A stretch of 64,000 nucleotides of DNA, taken from assembly GCF_963675165.1 (NCBI RefSeq), contig NC_087379.1:682001-746000 (forward strand), written 5' to 3'. This DNA comes from Halichondria panicea (lineage: Eukaryota > Porifera > Demospongiae > Suberitida > Halichondriidae). The position numbers were made by a program, and so were the translations under genes. The stretch's first letter is position 1. Each line of letters starts with the position of its first letter. Shown one piece after another: positions 10,588-20,804 of this stretch. The notes under the pieces are model-generated. The model ran no database searches. It was given only the letters and a program-made list of their open reading frames with translations, and was not told the DNA's origin.

Positions 10588-10811
10588 CTCACTGGCTCTA
10601 ATTGGACTGCACTATATGTGTGTGTGTGTGTGTGACCATACTATCTATGGTGTGACGTGTTCGTTGTACTGAATACAATTATGCGGGGGCGTTGTGTGTA
10701 AATGGTGTAAACCTGCAATGTGGGGGCGGGGCTGGTATACAAGATGGCTACAAGATATGACTCCACTCCACTGACTGTGTTGTGTGTGTGTGCATAGATT
10801 ATCTATGGTGT

Positions 10812-10878
10812 TAGCCTCTATCCCAGCCCCTCTCACCAGAGGTCTTTCTCAATTGAGAGAGGCCTGGAATCGAGGCTA
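10812..10878. repeat. Small foldback with TAGCCTC...GAGGCTA ends
   Basis: Ends TAGCCTCTATCCCAG and GGCCTGGAATCGAGGCTA are inverted. The centre CTCTC...GAGAGAGG is also palindromic. Similar ends occur at 5578-5625 and 53058-53075. Confidence 0.55.
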
Positions 10879-10929
10879 CTATATATGAGTACAGTATATG
10901 ACTCCAACAAATCTGAACTGTTTTTTCGC

Positions 10930-11064
10930 CTGCTATCAAGTATGGAAGGTGTATGGCGGGAGCGCCACCCACTCATCACCTCCTGTGTCTCTCACTCCCC
11001 TCAGGACAGACCCTCCATGGACACTGTGCTACACCACATCAAACAATTGGACTCGGAGCCTTAG
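10930..11064 (+). pseudogene. Protein kinase C-terminal exon fragment, cassette A
   Basis: Reads LLSSMEGVWRERHPLITSCV, then SPQDRPSMDTVLHHIKQLD and stops at TAG. It is the 3' part of the kinase exon complete at 20023 and 55324; subdomain IX and the acceptor are missing here. RPSM is the conserved subdomain XI arginine motif. Confidence 0.75.
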
Positions 11065-11297
11065 ATGACATTTATTTATAAACATGTGAAATAGTTTTCG
11101 ACTACCCCATGCTTTTACCTAGTTTATTTGTGTGATAATTATTTTGGCCGTCTTTTTTTGTCAATTTTATAACATGTTTGAATTCTCTGCAAACAAAGTG
11201 GGGGAGGGGCTGCTCAAAATGAGGGGGTGTTGAATGGGGTCAGAGGTCAGAAAGCCATGTGAATAAAAGCTATTTATATACTGTACTAGATATCAAG

Positions 11298-11472
11298 ATG
11301 AAGGCAGCCTTGATAGCAGCCACTTCATGGTCCTCACACTCGTCTGCTCCCTTCATAAAGCCAGCTCTCTGGGGAAGCTGAATGTACCGGTGGTTTTACT
11401 TCCCTATGTCCCCTCCAGCACTGGAGTCAAGGTCAACTTCACTCTGAGCTCCCTTCAAGGTTGCTTCTCTTG
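11298..11472 (+). pseudogene. NUP210: NUP210 exon 1 (signal peptide), cassette A
   Basis: Starts ATGAAGGCAGCC. An insertion in the signal-peptide region shifts the frame, and the donor base GT of other copies has become AT (TTGATCAGTG). Downstream it still carries the NUP210 start of KLNVPVVLLPYVPSSTG and VKVNFTLSS. Confidence 0.8.
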
Positions 11473-11619
11473 ATCAGTGTACCTATTGTGTATGTAGGGG
11501 AGGGGGATACTGGTGCAAGCTGTGACCCTGCTCTGTGTCTAGTTAAAGTGATTAATTAATACTGAAGATTTAGGCCTAAAATTCTATAATTATAACATTG
11601 GCTTTATATTGCACACCCA

Positions 11620-11830
11620 CTCACACACCCTCATCCACACCACCACCCCACACACACACACCACCACCTCCACACCACCACACACACACCCTCACCCACA
11701 CCACCACCCCACACACACTCCAGTTGACTGCTCTGGAGGATGATGCAGTGATTGCTGCGTACCTTCTACCTGCTACTGGTGCTGTCAGGTCAAGAGAGAT
11801 TTTGTCCTCTACAAGTTCAAAGCACATGAG
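11620..11830 (+). pseudogene. CA-rich tract plus exon-like segment, copy 2
   Basis: CA/CACC microsatellite (11620-11723) ends in CCAG. The 107-nt segment 11724-11830 repeats 1485-1589 and is bounded by GTTTG. It reads LTALEDDAVIAAYLLPATG, AVRSREILSSTSSKHM. Parent gene unknown. Confidence 0.45.
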
Positions 11831-12044
11831 GTTTGTTATGCAATACACTTATCAATAGAATGTTCCTATGCATGTTATCATTCATTTATCCCTGGCAATG
11901 TAGTATTTTGCAAGAAATTCTGTGTCTTGTAAAATTCTTAATTTGCTGCAGGATATAAAGGTAATCTGATAATTATTTTCAAGGGGGAATACTCAAACCC
12001 CACCATTATTATAATTCCATAACTTGTAGTATAATAATTATTAA

Positions 12045-12300
12045 TGTTGATCCAATGTCAACGTTTTGTGATTTTAAAAATGATGCGTTGCAATCCCAAA
12101 TTTCGTCTAGCCCGTCATTTTCGGCCTTGGACCATGGGCTATTATCCATGGTGTAGCCAACTTGGCCAATAGTTTTATAGCTCAAATATAAACTTTGATA
12201 GCACCGTTTGAAAGGTCTCTTGCTAGGCTTGCAGAAAATAAGGCACGGAATTCAAGTTATGGCAGCTGAAAGAGTCCCCATACCATTAGTTTGTTTAGCC
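12045..12300. repeat. Degenerate foldback-family copy
   Basis: Contains the family motifs CCAATGTCAA, CCTTGGACCATGGGCTATTA and GAAAGGTCTCTTGCTAGGCTT. It belongs to the family described in full at 21715-22040. Confidence 0.6.
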
Positions 12301-12442
12301 AGTCATAAGTTACTGCAGAAACATCTAACTTACTTAGATGAGAGCGGGGAAAGTTTTTAAAGATCAGCAAAAAATGAGAAATGTAACCCACATGATGTGA
12401 CGACTCTTTTTTCCATTGTGAGGATACTTTTATTTCGTCTCT

Positions 12443-12835
12443 CAGTGGCGGATCTAGGATTCTTGAAAGGGGGGTTCCAGGGCTCTGAGCGGGTCAAGGA
12501 CTGTTAAACTTACCTAAAAAAAAGGTCATCACTTCTTCGAAACAGTGAGCATGCACATTAATTAACACACCGAATTTTTCCCTAAAAAAAGGTCATCACT
12601 TTTTTCATAAGCAGTCTGCATGCACTACGCTGGAGAGTTTTTAGCCTTCATAGTCACTGAAACTGCACAGACAAAGCTTCGCAGGACTAACAAGGACTAA
12701 AGGTAAGTGAGAAGTGCATGTGAAAGCTAGTAAGAAAGGAACAACTTGCTAACTAGTTGCTTGAGCCTCCCCCTCACTTCTTTCTCAAAGGGGGGTTCAA
12801 TTGAACCCAAAGAACCCCCTCTGGATCCGCCACTG
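12443..12835. mobile_element. 393-bp CAGTGGCGGAT-ended element
   Basis: Ends CAGTGGCGGATCTAGGA and TCTGGATCCGCCACTG are inverted repeats, flanked by TCTCT at 12438-12442 and 12836-12840. The CAGTGGCGGATC terminus is common in animal hAT-like nonautonomous elements (from memory). Inside, AAAAAAGGTCATCACTT occurs twice. Paralogous DNA in cassettes B-D lacks it, so it is an insertion. Confidence 0.75.
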
Positions 12836-12898
12836 TCTCTTTCCATTAAATTTTAATACCATAGCGATTGATTGTGATTCTCATATCTGGGTATCATC

Positions 12899-13111
12899 AA
12901 GGGCGTATAAAAGAAGAGAGGGCATGCAACTCCTATAATTATGAGCAGAGTTCAAACGTGGGCGGATGAATGTGCATGACTGTGCATGAAATGAAATTTC
13001 TATTTTTAGCAAGTCATGCAAATGCACACATTCATCCGCCCACGTTTGAACTCTGCTAGCTACGTGTACTGATAGTGGAGTTGCATGCCCTCTCTTCTTT
13101 TATACGCCCTT
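12899..13111. mobile_element. 213-bp MITE with 35-bp perfect TIRs and 9-bp target duplication
   Basis: Left end 12899-12933 and right end 13077-13111 are perfect inverted repeats (outer AAGGGCGTATAAAAG). A second inverted pair inside (TTCAAACGTGGGCGGATGAA) makes a long hairpin. GGTATCATC flanks both sides (12890-12898, 13112-13120). Empty sites TGGGTATCATCTTA exist at about 23388, 35191 and 48640. A 9-bp duplication suggests a Mutator-like element. Confidence 0.93.
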
Positions 13112-13129
13112 GGTATCATCTTATGTTAT

Positions 13130-13677
13130 CATTAGCAAGAAAAGTTTTGATACGTAAATATTCCGACCACAAGAGAAGGCCGGTGGTGTGAGTGGGTGGG
13201 GCAATGGAGTCCACTCAACCATGCATCTCGTGGACCCAATTAAGAGTGTTCTATACACATAGAGATTATCATCCGTATGTATGTATGTATGTATGTATGT
13301 ATGCTGATTTTTGTATTATGATGAATTTGAATACATTTTGTGATCTTGTGTGTGTGCATTGGGTGCATGATGTGAGATCAATTTCAACATGGTATGGAGT
13401 GTTGTTAACATGGAGGGTGACATTGTATGAGTGTGTGTTGTCTGTATATCTCAGGCAACTGGTCAGAGGGCTAGCAATAGAGTGAGTGTAGAATGTTGCT
13501 AGGCAATATAGCCACAAGTATGTGTGTACCATTATGGTCTAACCATAATCAATACTTTGATCCTATGAATATTGTTGTGCATGCATCACCTGACCTGTCA
13601 CTGTGAGAGCTGTGAGTCTATAGCTGCTTTTGCCAAGCTTTGAGCTTTTCTTTCTACTACTAAACACTTTTCTAAAG
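13130..13677 (+). promoter_or_regulatory. TRIM-NHL upstream block B with GTAT microsatellite
   Basis: Shared with cassettes C-E: GCAAGAAAAGTTTTGATACG, CCGGTGGTGTGAGTGGGTGG, a (GTAT)n tract near 13274-13302, then the GGCAATATAGCCACAAG block. The putative 5'UTR exon ends TCTAAAG at 13677, before a GTGAGC donor. This is the presumed promoter region of the gene at 14685; no clear TATA box is seen. Confidence 0.55.
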
Positions 13678-13747
13678 GTGAGCATAAGTATTGTACATGT
13701 TCTGATACATTCGTTTGTAGTTTTCGTTGCTTGAATTCTTTGCTATT

Positions 13748-14612
13748 AGTGCTGATCATGTGATCTCCAGCCAATTAGCTTATCTGAAAGTAGTCAGGTG
13801 ACCATGGATTAAATAACTTAATCCACACTTAAGTGTGCTTTAAGTTGGTTTGTTAATACACACTTTTTATCAAATAATTATGATACAAGCAGATTGAATC
13901 TGAATGTCATCATAATTATAATAATAATAATACAAGCAGATTGAATATGTACACAAGCAAAGCTGAAAAGTATTAGAAAGTTGAATGTTATTGTTTCGAC
14001 TTGTTTCATATGTAGTAAGTGTACTGAATTGCTGACTTGACCATAGCATCGCTTTTTCGTCTGAAGAAATAGGCTCAGCTTGCTTCGAAGATGTACATAC
14101 CTTTCATCAAAGGTGCTTCGAATATCATAGCTTTCCAAAAGAGCAAACCAGATACTCATTGCCATATAGTTTGCGCACAAAGTTTCCCATCCAGTAAGCC
14201 AGATTAGCTGGAGGCATATCTAGTAGTGGGATCGGGACTGTTGGTCAGCAGGAGAAATAAGTCGAGAACATGCCCAGTCAGTCCAGATAGCTTTAGATTG
14301 TATCTCCTTCTCCTTTGCATCAGTTACTGGATCTACAAACCTACTAAAACTTGCTATTACGTCTAGCTAGCTAGCTAGCCACCAGCAACTGTAGCTAGAT
14401 CTAGCTGCCACGAGGCTAGAGCTCACGTGACAGCACTAAATCCTTTAGAACACACCTAGCCAAGTCACGTGTTTTAATGCTGGTGCACTCGGATGGCCTC
14501 TCGGTTACGTAATGCACTCGGCTCCGCCTCGAGCACCACATTAACCTCGAGGCCATCCTCGCACGCAGTAAAACACTTAATCTTGGCTAGGTGTGTTCTA
14601 AATAATACTTAT
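13748..14612. other. Insertion in the 5'UTR intron of TRIM-NHL B
   Basis: Other cassettes pass from TTCTTTGCTATTA directly to TTATAAAGCTTGACACGCCC. Here about 865 bp intervene, making this intron about 1.0 kb instead of about 0.13 kb. It holds a direct repeat ATACAAGCAGATTGAAT (13882, 13931) and a MITE at its 3' end. No gene was seen. Confidence 0.7.
14444..14602. mobile_element. 159-bp inverted-repeat element
   Basis: Perfect 21-bp TIRs (left TTTAGAACACACCTAGCCAA, right its reverse complement) enclose a GC-richer, CTCGG-containing centre with partial self-complementarity. The flank GCACTAAATCC also occurs at 743-755. Confidence 0.7.
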
Positions 14613-14684
14613 TATCATAGAGCTTGACACGCCCCCTTTTTAGCCTATTGTTATCCTTTCCTCTCCCCCCTCAGTTTTGTGTCA

Positions 14685-16880
14685 ATGGCTGAGAAGCCGA
14701 GTGCTGCTCAAGAAGCTCTCTCCAAAGTGGAGGACCAGCTGTCATGCCTAGTCTGTCTGGAGCCCTACACCAACCCTCGACTGCTCTCTTGTTTCCACGT
14801 CTACTGTCAACATTGTCTCGAGGATATAGTTGCCCACAATCGACAGGGCCAGCTGGAATGCCCCAAGTGTCGCCGGCCCACCCCCCTACCCCCCACTGGT
14901 GTGAGTGGCCTCCAGGCTGCCTTCAATGTACACCATCTCTTTGACATCCAGGAAACACTCAAGAAGATTAAAGAGCCTCAGAAATTGGCCTGTGAGAAGT
15001 GTTCTGTTACCAATCGTAAAGCCACCAGCTTTTGCCGACAATGCACCAAGTTCATCTGCGAGAAGTGTACTGATATGCACAAAGAATGGGACGAGCTCAA
15101 GAATCACGAAATTGTTACTATCCAAAAAGTAGAGGGGGATTTGATTCGCTTGGTCTCCCCAAAGAAGACATCCCCTCGCTGCCCCAAACACGACGAAAAC
15201 ATGAAACTTTATTGCGAATCTTGTGGGGAGTTGATTTGCCGAGATTGCCTCGTTCATATACACAAAGACCACAAGTACTGTGTGATTGCCGACACCTTTG
15301 AGAGCCACAAGAAAGAGATCCTGAACTCCCTGGGACCCGTTGAGAAACAGCTAGAGGCCACCGACACAGTTCTCGTCAATCTTGATGGACGACATACCAA
15401 AATTGTTGAACACAGAGGAAAAATTGCGACCAATATCCACTCGAAATTTGATGAGATTCGTCGAGCTCTTGATGCTCGTGAGGGGGAGCTTATGGCGGAG
15501 TTGGAAGGACACACCCAACAAAAGCTCAAAAGCCTCTCTGCTCAGCGAGAGGAGGTGGAGATCCTCCAAACCCAACGTAGCAGCTGCCTGCATTTCGTGA
15601 GGGAGAGCATTCGTACCGGGTCTCCAGGAGACGTGCTCAAGATGAAGCAAGGTGTGGTGAAGCAAGTGAGAGAGCTGGTGGACACCTTTGACCCCAACAC
15701 CCTAGAGCCTCGTGAGACAACCAACACCTGTTTTGTGCCTTCTGCTCAGCTAGTCAAAGAGTGCAAAGAATTCGGTGCCTTGTGTTGTGTTAATATTCCT
15801 CAAAAAGCAATCGCTGGACAAAAAGTAATTGCACATTGTCGATTTCTCTCCCCCAAAAATTCAGCACCACCAGAAGCCAAACTTATCTCCAAAATAACTG
15901 ACAAAGCCACAAAATGTGTTGTGAAGGAACGGGGGAAGGGAGAGTACGAGATCTCCTCCCAGCCAACAGTGGGTGGGGCCAGCGAGCTGATCGTGAGAGT
16001 GGGTGGAGAGGAGGTGGCAGGAAGTCCATTCCCTGTGGCAGTCAAGACTCTGGTTAATAAACTAGGAACTGTTATCAAGACTATCAATGATCTCAAGACA
16101 CCTTGGGGAGTGGCACTCAACCAAGCTGGGGAGATAATTGTGGCTGAACAGGATGCTGGTATTGTCTCGATATTTAGCCCCACAGGAGACAAGCTGCGAA
16201 CATTAGACACTCGAGGCACAGCGATGAAGCATCCTCAAAGTGTGGCAGTGGACGGTGATGACAATATTCTGGTGGTGGATCGTGGTATTAATCGACTGTT
16301 GAAATTCTCACGTGGAGGAGACCTGATAGCAGCAGTAGGTAGTCATGGCAATGGTCCTGGACAGTTTAACGATCCGATTGGTGTTTGTGTCAACAGTGTC
16401 AATGGGAAGGTGTATGTGGTTGATAATGGTGCTCACTGTGTTCACATCTTCAACTCTGACCTCACCTTCTCCAGCAAGTTCGGTAGTAACGGCAGTGGTA
16501 ATGGACAGTTTAACTATCCCTGGGACGTTGCATCCGATCGTAGTGGTTGTGTGTATGTGGCTGATTATTATAATCATCGAGTGCAAGTCTTCACACCTGA
16601 TGGTGGCTATCTGAGGCAGTTTGGGAAGAGAGGCAGTGGAAATAGAGAACTTGAATTCCCTGCCAGCATCTGTGTGGACAGTGATGATCTGGTGTATGTG
16701 GGGGAGTATGGGAACGATCGTGTCTCAGTGTTCACGTGTGAGGGAGTGTTTCTCAAGTCGTTTGGATCAAGAGGATCTGGATCAGGACAGTTCAACGGTC
16801 CTTATGGCATAGCAGTAGACCAGTGTGGTGTGGTGTATGTGTCTGATCATGGCAACAATAGAGTGCAAATACTTTCCTAG
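14685..16880 (+). CDS. TRIM-NHL protein B (RING, B-box 1 and 2, coiled coil, filamin, six NHL)
   Basis: Single coding exon of 731 aa. The ATG follows an acceptor (CCCCCCTCAG, ends 14674) by ten bases; an in-frame GTG two codons earlier is not needed. RING C3HC4 ligands are all present: C21, C24, C36, H38, C41, C44, C59, C62. B-box 1 spans about 103-141 (C103, C106, C117, C120, C125, C128, H132, H141). B-box 2 spans about 166-196 (C166, H169, C177, C180, C185, C188, H193, H196). Coiled coil lies at about 205-335, filamin repeat (type I N-half) at about 370-455, and NHL propeller at about 460-731. This is the architecture of TRIM2/3/71 and lin-41, giving a likely ubiquitin ligase with a ligand- or RNA-binding propeller. 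Variable blade-1 residue 489 is Q. Confidence 0.93.
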   Translation: MAEKPSAAQEALSKVEDQLSCLVCLEPYTNPRLLSCFHVYCQHCLEDIVAHNRQGQLECPKCRRPTPLPPTGVSGLQAAFNVHHLFDIQETLKKIKEPQKLACEKCSVTNRKATSFCRQCTKFICEKCTDMHKEWDELKNHEIVTIQKVEGDLIRLVSPKKTSPRCPKHDENMKLYCESCGELICRDCLVHIHKDHKYCVIADTFESHKKEILNSLGPVEKQLEATDTVLVNLDGRHTKIVEHRGKIATNIHSKFDEIRRALDAREGELMAELEGHTQQKLKSLSAQREEVEILQTQRSSCLHFVRESIRTGSPGDVLKMKQGVVKQVRELVDTFDPNTLEPRETTNTCFVPSAQLVKECKEFGALCCVNIPQKAIAGQKVIAHCRFLSPKNSAPPEAKLISKITDKATKCVVKERGKGEYEISSQPTVGGASELIVRVGGEEVAGSPFPVAVKTLVNKLGTVIKTINDLKTPWGVALNQAGEIIVAEQDAGIVSIFSPTGDKLRTLDTRGTAMKHPQSVAVDGDDNILVVDRGINRLLKFSRGGDLIAAVGSHGNGPGQFNDPIGVCVNSVNGKVYVVDNGAHCVHIFNSDLTFSSKFGSNGSGNGQFNYPWDVASDRSGCVYVADYYNHRVQVFTPDGGYLRQFGKRGSGNRELEFPASICVDSDDLVYVGEYGNDRVSVFTCEGVFLKSFGSRGSGSGQFNGPYGIAVDQCGVVYVSDHGNNRVQILS

Positions 16881-17025
16881 TTTATTTTTGTTATTGAGTT
16901 ATTGTAATATTGCTAATGAATATTGAAATTGAAACCAGTGAATTCTTTGCCCATGCTGTCCCTGTGTACGTGTGTACTGAGTCTCTCCTGTTATAGTCGT
17001 ACCTTTAGTATCCCCTCCGCTGCAG

Positions 17026-17413
17026 GGTCTCCATGGTGATGGTGGCGGGCGTGAACACTGGTACGGCCAAGGTCAAGGTCCGTCTGAGGGAGAGGGCGTG
17101 ACAGGGGGTGGGGTCTGATATCATCAAGCTACTAGTCATTGAGAACATGATTCTACAACCCTCCATGGATGTGTACATTCTGCCACTGTCCTTTGTCGAG
17201 TTCGGGTGGAGAGATGGAAGTATGGAAGGTTAGAGGTCACCACCATGCCATCAGAGCAGTATTCATTGGAGCTGACCAATACGACAGTGAGGAGACTCCA
17301 CTCACAGAGGTCAAGGGTCACCGGACTGGAACTTCAATGTACGTGGTGATCGTCCAATCAGAATGCTCTACCCACCCCCCAGACCTCCTCACTACAACAC
17401 AAGGACTCAGATG
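17026..17413 (+). pseudogene. NUP210: NUP210 fused exon fragments, cassette B
   Basis: Starts after CTGCAG with GLHGD-type sequence. It has a stop (GCGTGACAG), frameshifts near 17205-17230, and a deletion that joins CACCGGACTGGAA directly to the central-region exon (ATGTACGTGGTGATCG). It ends at a GTAAGTG donor. Non-functional. Confidence 0.75.
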
Positions 17414-17852
17414 GTAAGTGTGTTGTTGAGGGGGACAACTTTTGCCACTGATTTTAGCATACCATTACTTTGATAGAACTTCCTATAAGAGTTACATGTG
17501 TACAGTGGTGGCTTTTGGTAGTATGAATTCAATTTTCCGAAAGTTAAATGAGCTCATTCATTTGGTATGCAAATTATAGTTGGCCAGATTTCAGCTAAAT
17601 ACACCATGGACTACAATCAAATGGTCTTTTTCTGAAATTTTGCATAATGTGGGGATTGATTGTGCTATTTTATAGAGCTTCTTCTTAGTTTTCATAAAAC
17701 CATTGAAATTGGACCACCAGAACATAATGTAGTATGGTATCCCAATATCATAAGGTTGGTGGAATTGTGTTGACTGCATGCAACGTGTATACTAGTACAC
17801 AGTACATGTAAGTCTTTATTATACTGCACACCATACTGTACTTATATATATC

Positions 17853-17894
<42 letters not shown>

Positions 17895-17897
17895 CAG
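17414..17897. other. Intron-like spacer with foldback copy and (CA)n
   Basis: Shared intron starting GTAAGTGTGTTGTTGAG, a degenerate foldback-related repeat (17490-17760) and a (CA)n tract at 17860-17892 that runs into an ATGCAG acceptor. Confidence 0.6.
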
Positions 17898-18221
17898 CGG
17901 CAATATTCTCCGGAGTCAATTTCTTTCTTTCTCTCCTCCTTCGCAATCCACCAGAACTGACGTCTAACGAAATACTGCTCTTCAATCACCCTCTAAACAA
18001 GGGCGCCCTCACTATAACCCACGGCTCTGATCATTTCTGATAATGTCATTGAGTTACTTGACTGTTTGCAGCACCCAGACACTGGTGAGGTTCATGACCT
18101 CCCGACCCTCATAACCAAGCACCAGGTGGTGGAGATCAACGACCCAGTGCAAGTGACCCCCAAACACCTCGTCATTCTCTAGGACCCCCAAACAGAGTTC
18201 AAATACCAGCACCAATTGAAT
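17898..18221 (+). pseudogene. NUP210: NUP210 exon (LFNHPLNKG...FKYQHQ), cassette B
   Basis: Reads ELTSNEILLFNHPLNKGALT, then HPDTGEVHDLPTLITKHQVV, EINDPVQVTPKHLVIL and EFKYQHQ before a GTGAGT donor. It matches a luminal NUP210 region. An insertion of about 16 bp follows ACGGCTCT, and W is replaced by TAG (CTCTAGGAC) relative to cassettes C-E. Confidence 0.75.
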
Positions 18222-18538
18222 GTGAGTGTGCTAGCTAGCTTGTTGAGAGCTAAACCTGTGTAGGGTACCAGCTACATAGGCTTGTACATGGCTAGTAATA
18301 ATAATTACCGTATAGCGAGTAATTTACGTGAGGTAGAAATGTTCGTATTTTTCGTATTGTAGAGCATCATACAAAAATGAAAACTGCTCTACCGCTATAG
18401 GTTCAACGTCACTATCCTGAGCTGTACCAATATTTAGAGTACAAAGTGCACGTAAGAACAGTTCATACGAACATTTGCATCAAAGAAAAGTGTAGTAGAC
18501 AGTTGTATAATTCCGATTGTAATACATTTTTATATCAG
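18222..18538. other. Intron-like spacer with ACCGTATAGCG repeat
   Basis: Shared with cassettes C and D: TGCTAGCTAGCTTGTTGAG, then ACCGTATAGCGAGTAATTT and CTACCGCTATAGG. No coding signal. Confidence 0.5.
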
Positions 18539-18649
18539 GTGACTGAATGGTCTTGTGAGGTGGAGGGGATTGCTCACCACTAGGACCAAGGGGAAGTCCC
18601 TAGTGGTAGCCATGGATACCAAAAACACGGCTCAATTTGATAAACAGAG
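18539..18649 (+). pseudogene. NUP210: NUP210 exon (VTEWSCEVEGIA), cassette B
   Basis: Bounded by ATCAG and GTACCG. Reads VTEWSCEVEGIAHH then a stop (TAG); the shifted frame reads TKGKSLVVA and DTKN. This corresponds to the NUP210 segment following the previous exon. The stop is shared with cassettes C and D. Confidence 0.7.
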
Positions 18650-18784
18650 GTACCGTACATTATGCAATAATGTATTGCTAGGAGCTCATAAAGAGGATTA
18701 TCCAACTCCCACGCACACTCCATTCTAATCTCCTGTTTAGCAATAAATGGCCGAAATTGATGAGTTAGCATGCAGGGGAGGGGT

Positions 18785-19080
18785 AGTTGAACATCTTTCA
18801 ATAGCCATAACTTTAGTTCCGTTGATCTAATGTCAAAACTCTCACGATACTTTTTTTATGAAAGCTTAGAAAGAGACCTTTCAAATTATGTTTTTTGATC
18901 TAAAATTTTGTTGCGGCCAGAATTTGTTGTTTTTCGGAAGTAATAAACTTTGAGGTGTCTTTCTAAGCTTACACAAAATCAGAAAATCGTTATGATCCAC
19001 TGAATTCAAGTTTTGGCAACGTAAACATGCAGTCCTCGAACCATTGATTAAACTGATGGGGTTGTTGAACAGCCATAACT
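18785..19080. repeat. Foldback-family copy (branch 2)
   Basis: Arms AGCTTAGAAAGAGACCTTTC and GTGTCTTTCTAAGCTTAC are inverted around TTGTTGCGGCCAGAATTTG. Orthologous copies lie at 28610-28885 and 43495-43775. Confidence 0.75.
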
Positions 19081-19086
19081 TTATCA

Positions 19087-19140
<54 letters not shown>

Positions 19141-19141
19141 G
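19087..19141. repeat. (CA)n microsatellite abutting an acceptor
   Basis: About 24 CA units, then CGCAG immediately before the NUP210 exon 3 copy. Confidence 0.9.
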
Positions 19142-19283
19142 CCACGGGGCAGCCACGGGGCAGACACTGCGTTGTGACGTATTTGTAGCCTCAATTGAGC
19201 GTATTGAGATCACAACTCGTACGAGGGAGCTGCTGTTGGGGGAGGAGCCGAACGTTTCAGTGTGCAGGCTTTTGACGAGGAAG
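19142..19283 (+). pseudogene. NUP210: NUP210 exon 3, cassette B
   Basis: Reads GQTLRCDVFVASIERIEITT, then RTRELLLGEEPNVSVCRLLT before GTACGT. It matches the NUP210 segment just after exon 2, but here it lies downstream of later exons. An 11-bp duplication (CCACGGGGCAG) at the 5' end is unique to this copy. Confidence 0.8.
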
Positions 19284-20022
19284 GTACGTACGTTTCAAAG
19301 GGGTTAATGTGGAAACAGTTACAGTTAAGTAGTGGGTGTGTTGATAGTCATCCATCACTAGGTTTGCTGGGAAAGTTGTAATCCATTCTCTAGAATTTAT
19401 TTGTGTACCTAATTTGCTCGTTATTCTCTGACCCTTGTACTCAGAGATGTGCCCACAGAATAAGACCTATAGTTTACTAGGATCATTTATGAGATATAGG
19501 TTTGAAAAATTAAGATATTCCGGGCACACCACTGTCAGTGTGTACTGTATACCGTATAGTGGGTAGGGTATAAACTTTCGTAGAATGACCGTTGAAAGGT
19601 TTTCGCGGATTTAATTTTCACGGAATAGCAGCCTGCATGCATGCGATATTAAATTCTAAACCTGTGTAGGGTACCAGCTAAATAGTCTTGTACATGGCTT
19701 GTAATATATTTATGATGACCCCATTTTGTACTACATCAGGAGTGCATGAACTCCTGGTACTATAATTATTATTATCGGGTTTAAAATACAGTGACTTTTC
19801 AATTACGAATTGCGAAATTCGCTCAATAGATTGGTCATGCAATTTCCCATTTATATTTACAACACAATCAAGCTTGTACAGTGTCATTCACAATCCATTA
19901 ACCTCTCATTGGATAGTACTGTCCCTATTCCTGTGTTGTACACTACTGTCTATTTAATTGTAGATTGTGTTATTTATGTTTATGTGATCAATTTCCTGAA
20001 CCTATTTTCCCTCCCCCCACAG
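19284..20022. other. Spacer or intron upstream of the kinase exon
   Basis: Shared with 29072-29831. Includes ACCGTATAGTGGGTAGGGTA, GAACTCCTGGTACTATAAT palindromic stretches, and a polypyrimidine tract ending CCCCCCACAG at 20022. No gene seen. Confidence 0.5.
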
Positions 20023-20252
20023 TCTCGTGCATGGACAAAGATGATGTGTACAGTTTTGGAGTGCTTGCTTGTGAAGTGGTGAATGCCAGATTTCCTGAAA
20101 CTGCTGTATTTTTTGGTCTGCTATCGAGTATAGAAGGTGTATGGCGGGAGCTCCACCCACTCATCACCTCCTGTGTCTCTCACTCCCCTCAGGACAGACC
20201 CTCCATGGACACTGTGCTACACCACATCAAACAATTGAACTCTGAGTCTTAG
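20023..20252 (+). pseudogene. Protein kinase last exon, cassette B (intact exon)
   Basis: After an acceptor it reads SCMDKDDVYSFGVLACEVVN, then GVWRELHPLITSCVSHSPQD, RPSMDTVLHHIKQL and stops (about 76 aa). DDVYSFGVL is kinase subdomain IX and DRPSM is subdomain XI of a tyrosine-kinase-like fold. The catalytic lobe is absent from the window, so this is an orphan last exon unless spliced to something upstream. Confidence 0.75.
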
Positions 20253-20420
20253 CATTGGTGCATGAGTGTGTTACTATTAATTTATGTAAAGTAATTTTGT
20301 TAGCTTATTCTGCAAACAAAGTGGGGGAGGGGCTGCTCAAGATGAGGGGGTGTTGCATATGGGGTCAGAGATCAGAAAGCCATGTGGACTCACTGAAAAC
20401 TGTACTAGATATCATGCAAG

Positions 20421-20589
20421 ATGAAGGCAGCCTTGATATCAGCCACGGTCCTCACACTTGTCTGCTCCCTTCATAAAGCCAGCTCTCTGGGGAAGCTGAA
20501 CTTACCGATGGTTTAATTTCCTATGTCCCCTCCAGCACTGGAGTCAAGGTCAACTTCACTCTGAGCTCCCCTCAAGGTTGCTTCTTTTG
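20421..20589 (+). pseudogene. NUP210: NUP210 exon 1, cassette B
   Basis: ATG, hydrophobic signal-peptide stretch (LISATVLTLVCSLHKASS), LGKLNLPMV then a TAA stop. Ends TCTTTTG before GTCAGT. Dead copy. Confidence 0.8.
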
Positions 20590-20804
20590 GTCAGTGTACC
20601 TACTGTGTGTGTGTAGGGGAGGGGGGATACTGGTGCAAGCTGTGACCCTGAGTTACAGTCAATAGTTAATTAAGCTTGGTGCAAAGATTTAGGCCTAAAA
20701 CAATTCTAACATGGCTTAATATTGCTCGGTGAATTCCAGCGTCCAATAATTATTATATAATTATAGTGCAATAAAAATAATTATGATTACGTATAATTAT
20801 TATG

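Noticed and set aside
15254-16586. Antisense frames opposite the TRIM-NHL genes (90-140 codons)
   Set aside because: They recur only as shadows of the sense codons and have no recognised domain.
20023-20252. Complete kinase gene
   Set aside because: Only subdomains IX-XI are present; no ATP-binding or catalytic loop sequence is found upstream in the window.
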